Shown here one piece after another: positions 15,378-22,706 of a stretch of 47,448 nt of DNA. Both the position numbers and the translations under genes were made by a program. Positions within the stretch are counted from its first letter, which is position 1, and every line of letters begins with the position of its first letter. The notes beneath the pieces were generated by a model. It saw only the letters and a list, made by a program, of their open reading frames with translations, ran no database searches and was not told the DNA's origin. The DNA is from Phycisphaeraceae bacterium (GTDB lineage: Bacteria > Planctomycetota > Phycisphaerae > Phycisphaerales > Phycisphaeraceae), in the NCBI GenBank assembly GCA_028277745.1, contig JANQFR010000039.1, positions 1-47,448 of the forward strand, written 5' to 3'.

Positions 15378-16589
15378 TCAATTGTTGCTCGGGCGATCGG
15401 CCGGGAAGAGGTAGGCGAGGACCTCGCCGAAGCGGTCGGCGTAGTCGGCCTCGGTGTGCCGGCCGCCGTCGATCTCGAGGAAGCTGAGGCGTTGGCCGTC
15501 GGCGTCCCCGGTCAGGGCGCGGGCGTCGGCGAGCTGTTGGGCGACGTCGTAGTCGGTCCCGCCGGCCGTGCCCATGTCGAGGTAGAGCCGGACGGCGTCG
15601 GGGTCGGGCAGCGCGATGCGCCGGCCGTCGACCGAGAGCAGGGGCGAGAGAGCGGCGGCCTGATGGAAGACGTCGGGGTGTCGGCCGGCGGTGTGCAGGG
15701 CGGCGAGCCCGCCCAGGGACGAGCCGGCGACCGCGGTGTGGTCCGCTTCGGGGCGTGTGCGGTAGATACGGTCGATGAACGGCTTGATCTCGGTCGCGAG
15801 CATGTCCGCGTAGGCGTCGGCTTTCTGGCCGGGGGTGAACTCGGCGGTGCGGTCGGGGGTGTTGTAGACGCCGACGATGATGACCGGTTCGACGGCGCCG
15901 GCGGCGATCAGGCGCTGGGCGGTTTCGTCCACGCGCCACTCCACGCCGGCGTAGGACTCGGCCTCGTTGAAGAGGTTCTGGCCGTCGTTCATGTAGAGCA
16001 CGGGGTAACGCCGATCGGCCTGGTTGTCGTAGCCGGGCGGGAGGTAGACCACGAGTTTGCGTTCGTTGTCGAGCAGGTCGGAGTGGAACTTGGGGTGTTC
16101 GCGGACGAGGCCGGCGAGGGTGATGCGGCCGGGGATGGTCTTGCCTTCATCGACCCAGCGTTCGACCACGATGTCGAGGGTGGCGTCGTTTTCACTGCGG
16201 AGGGTGCGGTCGGGGATCTCGTTGCCCTGCGCGTCTTTTTCGACGGTGCCCCAGGTGCCTCGGGTGATTTTGAAGCCGTAGGCGATGCCCGAGAGGACCT
16301 GGGCGGTGGCGTAGTGCCTGCCGTCCCCGTTGGGCTGGAGCGGGACGCCCGCGGCGTCCCAGTTGCCCAGCGCGGGGGAACTGCCCGAGAGGTAGAGGGT
16401 CTGGTCGGCGGGCGTGCCGGGGGGCGGGGTGACGGCGAAGGTGACCTGGATCGGCGTGCGCGCCTGGCTGACGTCGACGAACGCCTGGGTGCGGGCCTCG
16501 ATGCCGCGGGTGGTCTGGTTGAACCAGATGCCGATGGCGAGCAGGGCGATGAGGAAAATAATGGCGATGGAGATGAGGGCGCCCTTCAT
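15378..16589 (-). CDS. membrane-anchored CBM20-esterase (Fes/EstD-like)
   Basis: A 403-residue exported protein. Residues 1-26 form a signal anchor (ISIAIIFLIALLAIGIWF). Residues 46-150 are a CBM20-type starch-binding module (VTFAVTPPPGTP...LYLSGSSPALGNWDAAGVPLQPN...YGFKITRGTW). Residues 170-400 are an alpha/beta-hydrolase of the Fes/EstD (esterase D-like) type with YLPPGYD, YPVLYMNDGQNLF, the nucleophile elbow AGSSLGG and a late GGRHTEADY His. This architecture is used by enzymes cleaving esters from sugars or siderophores; here the starch-binding module points to an acylated glucan or related glycan. It is leftward, 275 bases upstream of the pseudopilin. A TAAAAT -10-like box precedes its AAAGG ribosome site. 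Confidence 0.85.
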   Translation of the reverse strand: MKGALISIAIIFLIALLAIGIWFNQTTRGIEARTQAFVDVSQARTPIQVTFAVTPPPGTPADQTLYLSGSSPALGNWDAAGVPLQPNGDGRHYATAQVLSGIAYGFKITRGTWGTVEKDAQGNEIPDRTLRSENDATLDIVVERWVDEGKTIPGRITLAGLVREHPKFHSDLLDNERKLVVYLPPGYDNQADRRYPVLYMNDGQNLFNEAESYAGVEWRVDETAQRLIAAGAVEPVIIVGVYNTPDRTAEFTPGQKADAYADMLATEIKPFIDRIYRTRPEADHTAVAGSSLGGLAALHTAGRHPDVFHQAAALSPLLSVDGRRIALPDPDAVRLYLDMGTAGGTDYDVAQQLADARALTGDADGQRLSFLEIDGGRHTEADYADRFGEVLAYLFPADRPSNN

Positions 16590-16851
16590 GATGCGGCCTT
16601 TCGTGGGGAGACAGGTGGAGCTTTATTTTATCACCGCCCGGGTGGGGGGCGAAGCGGGACTTATTGTTATGGCAGATGGCGGATGAGGGAGAGGGGCTGA
16701 GTTGATTGCGGGCCGGCGGGGCCGGGCGGTCGTTTTAAGGGGGTATGCGATCTGGGTTAAACGTCCATCCGCCGTTTCGCGTTGCGGCCTGGGCGTATCT
16801 GTTCTACCGTCTGGGGACCTGATTGCGTTTTTTTGAGAAGGAGCACCGGGG

Positions 16852-17211
16852 ATGCAGCTGGAATCCAAAGACCTGGGCGACGGCGTGTTGCTGATCGAGG
16901 TTTACGGCGACCTGGACTCGGCGGCGTCCGAGGCGTTTTTCAAAGATGTGTCGTGGCTGCTCGACCACGGGGCGAAGCATCTGATCGTGGATTGCGGCTC
17001 CCTCGAACTCGTGTCGAGCATGGGGCTGGCGTCGATGATGCGGCTACACGCGCGGATGAAGAAACAGGGCGGCAACGTGAAACTCGCCGCCCTGCGCGGC
17101 GTGGTGCTGGAGGTCATCAAGCTGATGAACCTGCACCGGGTCGTGCAGGTGTACGACGGCGTGGACGAGGCGCGGGCGGCGATCGACGTGGAGCGGCAGA
17201 ATCAGGAGTGA
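16852..17211 (+). CDS. STAS-domain anti-sigma factor antagonist, copy 1
   Basis: A 119-residue single STAS domain. The phosphorylatable region is SSMGL (Ser55/Ser56) in LELVSSMGLASMMRLHARM, the form seen in SpoIIAA/RsbV-like antagonists. Dephosphorylated protein normally binds an anti-sigma kinase and releases the sigma factor. It shares near-identical landmarks with the STAS gene at 17934 (same position of SSxG, same GGNVKLAAL segment), so the two arose by duplication. A GAAGGAG ribosome site precedes the ATG. The O-methyltransferase follows 7 bases after its stop, so it heads an operon. A SpoIIE-type phosphatase that could activate it is at 20061. No cognate kinase is in the window. Confidence 0.92.
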   Translation: MQLESKDLGDGVLLIEVYGDLDSAASEAFFKDVSWLLDHGAKHLIVDCGSLELVSSMGLASMMRLHARMKKQGGNVKLAALRGVVLEVIKLMNLHRVVQVYDGVDEARAAIDVERQNQE

Positions 17212-17218
17212 TCGACGT

Positions 17219-17887
17219 ATGCCTGACAAATACGTGGTGATGAACGACGGGCTCTACGATTACCTCAAGCGGGTGACCGTTGATGAGCACCCGACCGCAG
17301 CCCGGCTGCGGGAGCGGACCGAGCAGATGCCCAATGCCGGCATGCAGGTCTCGCCCGACCAGGCGCGGTTCATGGCGCTGATGATGAAGCTGACCGGCGC
17401 CCGGCGGGTGCTGGAGATCGGCACGTTCACCGGTTACAGCGCGTTGCACTTCGCGTTGGCGTTGCCCGCGGACGGGTCGGTGGTGTGTTGCGACGTGAGC
17501 GAGGAATACACGTCGATCGGCGGGCCATTCTGGGAAGAGGCGGGGGTCGTGGAAATGATCGACCTGCGGATCGCCCCGGCGTTGCAGACGTTGGACGGGT
17601 TGATCGCCCAGGGCGCCGCCGGCTCGTTCGACGCGGCGTTCATCGACGCGGACAAGACCGGGTACGACGCGTATTACGAGCGGTGCCTGACCCTGCTGCG
17701 GGGCGGCGGGCTGATCATGATCGACAACGTGCTGTGGGACGGGCACGTGACGAACATGGAGAAGGACGACGAGAATACGCGGGCGATCCGCGCGATTAAC
17801 GCGAAGGTGTTTGCCGACGACCGGGTCGACGCGAGTTTGGCGACCATCGGGGACGGGATCACGCTGGCGCGGAAGCGCGGCGGGTGA
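17219..17887 (+). CDS. SAM-dependent O-methyltransferase (class I, CCoAOMT-like)
   Basis: A 222-residue Rossmann methyltransferase of the caffeoyl-CoA/catechol O-methyltransferase type. The SAM motif is VLEIGTFTGYSALHFA (about residues 61-76), followed by an acidic residue in VVCCDVS. The divalent-metal Asp lies in AAFIDADKTGYDAYY, and the second metal-binding region is IDNVLWDG. The length is normal for the family. Members methylate hydroxyls on small aromatic molecules; the substrate is unknown. It is placed between two STAS genes with 7 bases before and 46 bases after, which is an unusual setting; it may simply have been captured in the operon. Confidence 0.9.
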   Translation: MPDKYVVMNDGLYDYLKRVTVDEHPTAARLRERTEQMPNAGMQVSPDQARFMALMMKLTGARRVLEIGTFTGYSALHFALALPADGSVVCCDVSEEYTSIGGPFWEEAGVVEMIDLRIAPALQTLDGLIAQGAAGSFDAAFIDADKTGYDAYYERCLTLLRGGGLIMIDNVLWDGHVTNMEKDDENTRAIRAINAKVFADDRVDASLATIGDGITLARKRGG

Positions 17888-17933
17888 AGCGCGGCGGTAT
17901 CATGCCGCGACCTCAGCAGCCAGGAGAGCCCGT

Positions 17934-18287
17934 ATGGAAATGGAAACCTACCCGATTTCGCACTCCGTTCACGTCGTCCGCGTGCACGGCGACCTGGACG
18001 GCAAGACCGCCGAGACGTTTTTCGACGGGATCGCCCAGATCATCGACGACGGCAAGCGGAAACTGATCATCGACTGCGGCCGGCTGGGGTACGTCTCGAG
18101 CGTGGGGATCGCGGCGTTGATGCGGACGCACGCCCGGATGAAAGCCAAGGGCGGCAACGTGAAGCTGGCGGCGTTGCAGAGCGTGGTGCAGAGCGTCCTG
18201 ACGACGATGCGGCTGGATCGGGTGTTCGACATGTACGAGAGCATCGAGGGGGCGAACGTGGCGTTCATGGAAGAGAAGAAGCCTTGA
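17934..18287 (+). CDS. STAS-domain anti-sigma factor antagonist, copy 2
   Basis: A 117-residue STAS protein with SSVGI at residues 55-58 (LGYVSSVGIAALMRTHARM) and the shared GGNVKLAAL segment, clearly paralogous to the protein at 16852. The start at 17934 has GGAG ten bases upstream, and a TATCAT -10-like hexamer at 17898-17903 could give it its own promoter. Its stop overlaps the TTG start of the GT87 gene (TTGA). It probably acts in a phosphorylation-controlled partner switch with a SpoIIE phosphatase, such as the products at 20061 or 26730. Whether the two STAS copies bind the same partner is unknown. Confidence 0.92.
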   Translation: MEMETYPISHSVHVVRVHGDLDGKTAETFFDGIAQIIDDGKRKLIIDCGRLGYVSSVGIAALMRTHARMKAKGGNVKLAALQSVVQSVLTTMRLDRVFDMYESIEGANVAFMEEKKP

Positions 18288-19738
18288 GCGAGAGGCCGCC
18301 GCTGCCCCCGGTTCGGACCACGCTGGCCGGGATCGATATCGCGTGGATGGTTGGCCTGCTGGTGGCGGTGGTGGTGCTGGGGGGGCTTTACGTGCAGCGG
18401 TCGGTGTTCCTGGAGACCTACCTCGGGGACACGCAGGTGTATTTCCGGGCGGCGTGGGCGGCGTGGGCGGGGCAGGACATCTACGCGATCGAGGACGACA
18501 AGGGGCAGCTCTACGCGTATCCGCCGTTTCTGGCGTTGGTGTTGATCCCGCTGGCGGACCCGCCGGCGGACGCGGGGGCGGTGTGGGCCGTGCCGTGGCC
18601 GGCGACGGTGGTGATGTGGTACGCGTTGAACGTGGTGTTGTTGTGGTGGGGGGTGTGCCTGGCGGCGGGGGCGGTGGAGCGTCGGTGGGCGGATTCGTGG
18701 GTCGGCCGGCAGCCGCGTTACGGGCTGTGGTGGTGGCTGATCCGCGCGGCGCCGGTGCTGTTCGCCAGCGTGGCGATCGGCCGGTCGATGGTCCGGGGGC
18801 AGATGGGCTCGATCCTGATCCTGTCGTTGTGCGGCATGGCGGCGGGGCTGATGGACCGCAGGCACGTGCGGGCGGGGCTGTGGCTGGCGCTGGCGATCTG
18901 CATCAAGGTCATCCCGGCGTACCTGCTGCTGTATCCCCTGTGGCGGCGGGACTGGAAGTGCATCGGCGGGTGCATGGCGGGGCTGGCGGCCGGGCTGGTG
19001 ATCCTGCCGCTGCTGGTGATAGGGCCCCGGGCGACGTGGGACGCGTACGACGCCTTATTGAACGAGGTGCTGCTGCCGGGCGCCCTGGGCTCCGAGGGTG
19101 AAGAGCGGGCCAACGAGCTGACGGCCCAGAACAGCACGGACAGCAACTCCATCAAGACGACGCTGCACAACCTCCAGCACTTCTGGACGGTGAACCGGCG
19201 GATGCGGCCGCCGACGGTGGACACGTGGGTGAAGGTGGCGCACTGGGGCAGCGCGGCCATGCTGACCGGGTTGACGCTGGCGGCGGCGGGGTGGAGGCGG
19301 CCGGGCTCGGACACGGCGGCGTCGGTGCTGCTGTTCCTCGGGTCGTTGACGATCGTTCACATGGTGATCAGCCCGATCTTCCACCCGCACTATTTCGCGC
19401 TCAGCGTGGTGCCGATCATGGGGCTGCTGGTGTACATATGGCAGTACCGCAAGCCGTTCCCGGACCTGGGCGGGTGGTGGCAGGCGTTGCTGTGGAGCAA
19501 CGTGGTGATCCACGCGGTGACGGCGATGGGGTTCCGCTGGCTGCGGGACGGGGGGCTGGTGCTGTGGGGGGCGTTGCTGATGTGGGGGGTTTGTACGGCG
19601 GTGCTTTGGCGTGCGGTGCGGGTGGAGGGGCGTGCGGGCGATCAGCCGGCGGGCTTGAGCAGCGGGTGGGAGCCGTCTTCGTCGGGCTCGGCGGCGGAAG
19701 CGTCTTCGGGGAAAAATGCCGCCGCCAGCAGCGGGTGA
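18284..19738 (+). CDS. GT87-family (DUF2029) polytopic glycosyltransferase
   Basis: A 484-residue membrane protein with about ten hydrophobic segments. It carries features of GT-C type DUF2029/GT87 transferases: an early DTQVYFRAAWAAWAGQDIYA loop with acidic residues near the first membrane helix, YAYPPFLALVLIP after it, GQMGSILILSL in the middle (equivalent to the conserved GQ-x-N motif) and a HPHYF segment late. The family transfers sugars from polyprenyl phosphate to envelope glycans. The start is TTG overlapping the STAS stop by four bases. The last 30 residues are low-complexity Ser/Ala and overlap the convergent coiled-coil gene by 97 bases, suggesting the frame may have lost an earlier stop. 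Confidence 0.82.
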   Translation: MSERPPLPPVRTTLAGIDIAWMVGLLVAVVVLGGLYVQRSVFLETYLGDTQVYFRAAWAAWAGQDIYAIEDDKGQLYAYPPFLALVLIPLADPPADAGAVWAVPWPATVVMWYALNVVLLWWGVCLAAGAVERRWADSWVGRQPRYGLWWWLIRAAPVLFASVAIGRSMVRGQMGSILILSLCGMAAGLMDRRHVRAGLWLALAICIKVIPAYLLLYPLWRRDWKCIGGCMAGLAAGLVILPLLVIGPRATWDAYDALLNEVLLPGALGSEGEERANELTAQNSTDSNSIKTTLHNLQHFWTVNRRMRPPTVDTWVKVAHWGSAAMLTGLTLAAAGWRRPGSDTAASVLLFLGSLTIVHMVISPIFHPHYFALSVVPIMGLLVYIWQYRKPFPDLGGWWQALLWSNVVIHAVTAMGFRWLRDGGLVLWGALLMWGVCTAVLWRAVRVEGRAGDQPAGLSSGWEPSSSGSAAEASSGKNAAASSG

Positions 19739-19968
19739 TCCTTGCCTCCGTGGCGCAGGGCGTCAATCATGGATTGTTGCAGCAGCGCGAGCTCGCGCTT
19801 GGTCTCGTTGACCTGCTGCTGGATATCGGCCCGCAGGGCGCGTTGCTCGGCGAGCCGCTGACGCAGCCGGGCCTCGTCTTCGCGGAACGGCTGGAGCACG
19901 GCGTCGAGCGCCTGCCCGGGCGTCATCGGTTCCTGGGGATGGGCTTCGGTCATCTTCAGGGTTTGCAT
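19642..19968 (-). CDS. small coiled-coil hypothetical protein
   Basis: A 108-residue soluble protein. Residues 25-65 form a strong coiled coil (FREDEARLRQRLAEQRALRADIQQQVNETKRELALLQQ), with a short acidic C-terminal tail (DEDGSHPLLKPAG). No family is recognised. The ATG at 19968 is chosen as the first in a plausible region; an ATG at 19950 is possible, and neither has a strong ribosome site. Its 3' end overlaps the end of the GT87 gene on the other strand by 97 bases. It is divergent from the SpoIIE phosphatase gene 92 bases away, so it could be a signalling partner, but that is a guess. Confidence 0.6.
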   Translation of the reverse strand: MQTLKMTEAHPQEPMTPGQALDAVLQPFREDEARLRQRLAEQRALRADIQQQVNETKRELALLQQSMIDALRHGGKDHPLLAAAFFPEDASAAEPDEDGSHPLLKPAG

Positions 19969-20060
19969 CGTCCCGGCCCCGGCCGGACTTGAGCGCGGCG
20001 GCGGGATGGAATGTTTCGGATAACGGCTGTGTTGATTGGGCAAGCCGTCGGAGGCCGACG

Positions 20061-21440
20061 ATGACAAGCGTAGTGACCAGGACCGGGAAAACGATGGGAG
20101 GCATCCGGCTGATGGATTATTCCGCCAGCCCGCGGGTGCCGGTGCTGCTGGACATGGTCGCGGCCCTCAGCCGGGCCCGTGAGCCTAGCGAGGTGCTGGT
20201 CGAGTTCTCCAAGCGCTGGATCGGGATGAACGCGCCGGCCGGGGGGTATGTCTCGCTCTCCACCCGGGACCTGGCGCCGGGCGAATACCGCATCACCCGC
20301 CTGCTCAATGAAGACAATCTCAACGATATCAGCAGGGACGATACCTGGACGAGCCCTCAGAAGCCCCCGGTCCATCGCGGCGGGCTGCTGGGGTCGATCG
20401 TCGAGGACGGCGTGCCGGTGGTGATCCAGCACATGGAGCTGCGCGACGATCCGGTCGTCGGCTCGGCGCTGGCCGATTACCGGTCGATGATGGCCCTGCC
20501 CCTGTTTGACGATGGCAAGGCCTTGAACTGGTCGATCCAGCTCAAGCGCGAGCCCGACGCGTTCACCGTGACGGAATTGGAGGACACGCTGCTGCGGAGC
20601 AATCTCGTGGGCGGCACGGTGCGGCACGTCCAGACCGCCAAGCAGCTGCGCGAGGCCCAGGCGACGATGCGGCGCGAGGTGGACAAGATCGCCGAGATTC
20701 AGAAGGCGTTGCTCCCGCAGGAGCTGCCCAAAATCCCCGGCGTGTCGATCTCCACCAGCTACGAAACCTTCGACCAGGCCGGCGGCGACATGTATTTCTT
20801 CCACGAACTGGGCACCGACCGCGTCACCGGCGCCGGCGATCCCGATGGGTGGTGGGGCATGTTCATCGCCGACGTTTCCGGCCACGGCCCGTCGGCCGCG
20901 GTCGTCATGGCGATGGTCGAGTCGATCCTCGCGTCGGTCCCCTTCTCTCAGCAGATGAACCCGGGCGAGATCCTGATGTATCTCAACCGCCACCTGTCGT
21001 CGAAGCGGATCGCCAACGCCTTCGTCACCGCGTTCATCGCCGGCTTCGACCCCAGCAGCGGCGAGTTGAAGTACGCCCGCGCGGGCCACCCCCCGCCCCT
21101 GCTGCGCCGCTGCTGCGAGGTCGGCCAGGAGATGACCATCGACAGCCTCGACGCCGTCGGCGGGCTGCCCCTGGGCATCCGCTTCGAGGAGAAGTACGAC
21201 TACGCCGCCGACCGCTTCAACCCCGGCGACACCCTCGCCCTTTACACGGACGGCATCACCGAGGCCCGCTCGCCCGATGGCCGGTTTTTCGCCACCGACG
21301 GCGTGATCCAGGCCCTCCGCGACTGCAACGGCCAGGCCTACTGCCTCGTGGACACGTTGAAGAAGCAGCTGCTCGAACACGAGGCCGGCCAGCGGCCCCA
21401 GGACGATCAGACCCTGGTTGCGCTTCACCGCGACCTCTGA
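20061..21440 (+). CDS. GAF-SpoIIE (PP2C) serine phosphatase
   Basis: A 459-residue cytoplasmic phosphatase. Residues 20-185 are a GAF-like sensor region; a short coiled signalling helix (AKQLREAQATMRREVDKIAEIQKALLPQELP) leads into the PP2C/SpoIIE domain at about 235-459. Metal-binding motifs are FIADVSGHGPSAA, LYTDGITEARSPDG and QDDQTLVAL. Such enzymes dephosphorylate STAS antagonists; two are encoded 1.8-3.2 kb upstream. ATG 20061 is chosen because GGAGG stands six bases before it; the frame is open further upstream. It is divergent from the coiled-coil gene and followed by a glycine-zipper lipoprotein gene. Confidence 0.9.
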   Translation: MTSVVTRTGKTMGGIRLMDYSASPRVPVLLDMVAALSRAREPSEVLVEFSKRWIGMNAPAGGYVSLSTRDLAPGEYRITRLLNEDNLNDISRDDTWTSPQKPPVHRGGLLGSIVEDGVPVVIQHMELRDDPVVGSALADYRSMMALPLFDDGKALNWSIQLKREPDAFTVTELEDTLLRSNLVGGTVRHVQTAKQLREAQATMRREVDKIAEIQKALLPQELPKIPGVSISTSYETFDQAGGDMYFFHELGTDRVTGAGDPDGWWGMFIADVSGHGPSAAVVMAMVESILASVPFSQQMNPGEILMYLNRHLSSKRIANAFVTAFIAGFDPSSGELKYARAGHPPPLLRRCCEVGQEMTIDSLDAVGGLPLGIRFEEKYDYAADRFNPGDTLALYTDGITEARSPDGRFFATDGVIQALRDCNGQAYCLVDTLKKQLLEHEAGQRPQDDQTLVALHRDL

Positions 21441-21500
21441 ACCGGCCGATATGAGCAACGTATGAATCAGCAGACCCGCGACCCTCGACGAGGAGTTCCC

Positions 21501-21794
21501 ATGGCTCGCAAAAACACGATCACCCGGACCACCCTGGCCGCGGCCTGCGGCCTGCTGCTCACCGCGTCCCTCACCGGCTGCGCGACCGACGCCCAGACCG
21601 GCGGCCTGATCGGCGCCGGGGCGGGCGCTGGCCTCGGCGCGGCCATCGGATCGGCGTTCGGCGCCCCCGGCCTCGGGGCCGGCATCGGCGCCGGCGGCGG
21701 CGCGCTCTCGGGCTACGTCATCGGCAACGAGCTCGATAAGCAGAAGCAGAACGAGCGCCTCGACCGGCTCGAACGGCAGCGGGATCGGTACTGA
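21501..21794 (+). CDS. glycine-zipper lipoprotein
   Basis: A 97-residue lipoprotein. The signal segment (TLAAACGLLLTASLTGC) ends in a lipobox. Residues 33-75 are two glycine-zipper repeats (LIGAGAGAGLGAAIGSAFGAPGLGAGIGAGGGALSGYVIG), and the tail is a charged helix (DKQKQNERLDRLERQRDRY). It belongs to the general class of SlyB/OsmB-like outer-membrane stress lipoproteins. GAGGAG eight bases upstream fixes the start at 21501. It is preceded by the phosphatase gene with a 60-base gap. Confidence 0.82.
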   Translation: MARKNTITRTTLAAACGLLLTASLTGCATDAQTGGLIGAGAGAGLGAAIGSAFGAPGLGAGIGAGGGALSGYVIGNELDKQKQNERLDRLERQRDRY

Positions 21795-21815
21795 CCGCCC
21801 ACACACGACCATTGG

Positions 21816-21821
21816 TATCAT
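21816..21821 (+). promoter_or_regulatory. TATCAT -10-like box just before a start codon
   Basis: TATCAT stands nine bases before the ATG at 21831, with no Shine-Dalgarno sequence in the gap, so the transcript would be leaderless or nearly so. The same GTATCATG word precedes other genes in the window (17898, 30095, 31072, and 24471-24476 on the minus strand). Confidence 0.4.
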
Positions 21822-21830
21822 GCGCCCGTC

Positions 21831-22706
21831 ATGACCACCTTCGTCGGGATTGATCATCTCCGTACGCCGTTTGCCGATCTGCCTGGTCAGATGCAGGCGA
21901 GCGCCTATGGGGTGGAATACGCCTATGTCGATCGCGGCACGGGCGGGCTGATCTGGTGTACGCCTTACGGCTGGTCGCTGATCGAGCTGCTCCTGCCGAA
22001 CGTGTGGTTCTGCCACCGCGAATACGCCACGGACGGCGTGAAGCTGATCGGCGGCACGGGCTCGGTCTTCAAGTTCCCCGCCCCTCGCCCCAACGGGCGG
22101 GTGGAGGACCTGGTCATCAAGTTCAGCCGGGTCGGCCAGGACGTGCCGGTCGTGGTGGAAGAGAGTTTCGCCGAGCAGGTGCCGCAGGACCTGCTCGATA
22201 ACGCGGAGTTCAGTTGCCCGTTCCAGGAGTTTGGCGCGCTCAACGCGCTACGGAGCCAGCCCGACCAGCCGCGTGTCCGCACGAAGCGGCCCCTGGCGAT
22301 CTACAGCCCGCCGCGGACCTACCAGCCGTGGCAGCTGGGGCGGGCGCCCGGCCGGTTTCTGAAACACCAGCGGCTGCTCGAACGCAACCAGCAGCAGGAG
22401 GGCGGCCGCGTTCCATGCGAGCTCGATATCCACCGCGATTACATCCTGCTCTTCGAGTGGGTCGACGGCGTCAACGCCGAGCAGGCCTACATCGACGGCC
22501 TGCTCAGCGAGGACGAGCTCCACGCGGTCACCTTTCGCGTGTCCCGGGAACTCCGCGACAAGGGCTTTGTCGTGATCGATCACAAGCCGAAGCACATCAT
22601 CCTGCGGCAGCGTCATGGCGACGGCGAACTGGTCCGCCGCAACGGCGAGCTGGCTTACGTATTGGTAGACTTTGAACTATTGCGTCGTTACCGATTTCAC
22701 TCATGA
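21831..22706 (+). CDS. atypical protein-kinase-fold protein
   Basis: A 291-residue protein that I read as a divergent kinase fold. Signs are a Gly-rich loop LIGGTGSVFKF (72-82), a lysine strand LVIKFSRVG (K97), a hinge-like ILLFEWVDG (205-213), a catalytic-loop-like VIDHKPKHIIL (248-258, with D250 and K252 but His in place of Asn) and VDFELL (279-284) in the DFG position. This resembles heptosyl/LPS-kinase-like or RIO-like small kinases more than standard Ser/Thr kinases. An N-terminal segment of 60 residues precedes the loop. Its stop overlaps the start of the propeller gene (ATGA). The substrate is unknown. Confidence 0.6.
   Translation: MTTFVGIDHLRTPFADLPGQMQASAYGVEYAYVDRGTGGLIWCTPYGWSLIELLLPNVWFCHREYATDGVKLIGGTGSVFKFPAPRPNGRVEDLVIKFSRVGQDVPVVVEESFAEQVPQDLLDNAEFSCPFQEFGALNALRSQPDQPRVRTKRPLAIYSPPRTYQPWQLGRAPGRFLKHQRLLERNQQQEGGRVPCELDIHRDYILLFEWVDGVNAEQAYIDGLLSEDELHAVTFRVSRELRDKGFVVIDHKPKHIILRQRHGDGELVRRNGELAYVLVDFELLRRYRFHS

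Noticed and set aside
15378..15390. Partial operator match GAGCAACAATTG overlapping the esterase stop codon
   Set aside because: The second half reads TTGAGT rather than TTGCTC, it lies in coding sequence and is not next to a promoter; probably chance.
21452..21461. Half-site ATGAGCAACG before the glycine-zipper gene
   Set aside because: Only one arm is present (the other side reads TATGAATC) and the gene has no evident link to the glycan locus.
19956..22016. 686-codon open frame antisense to the SpoIIE phosphatase region
   Set aside because: It runs across three well-supported forward genes and has shadow composition.
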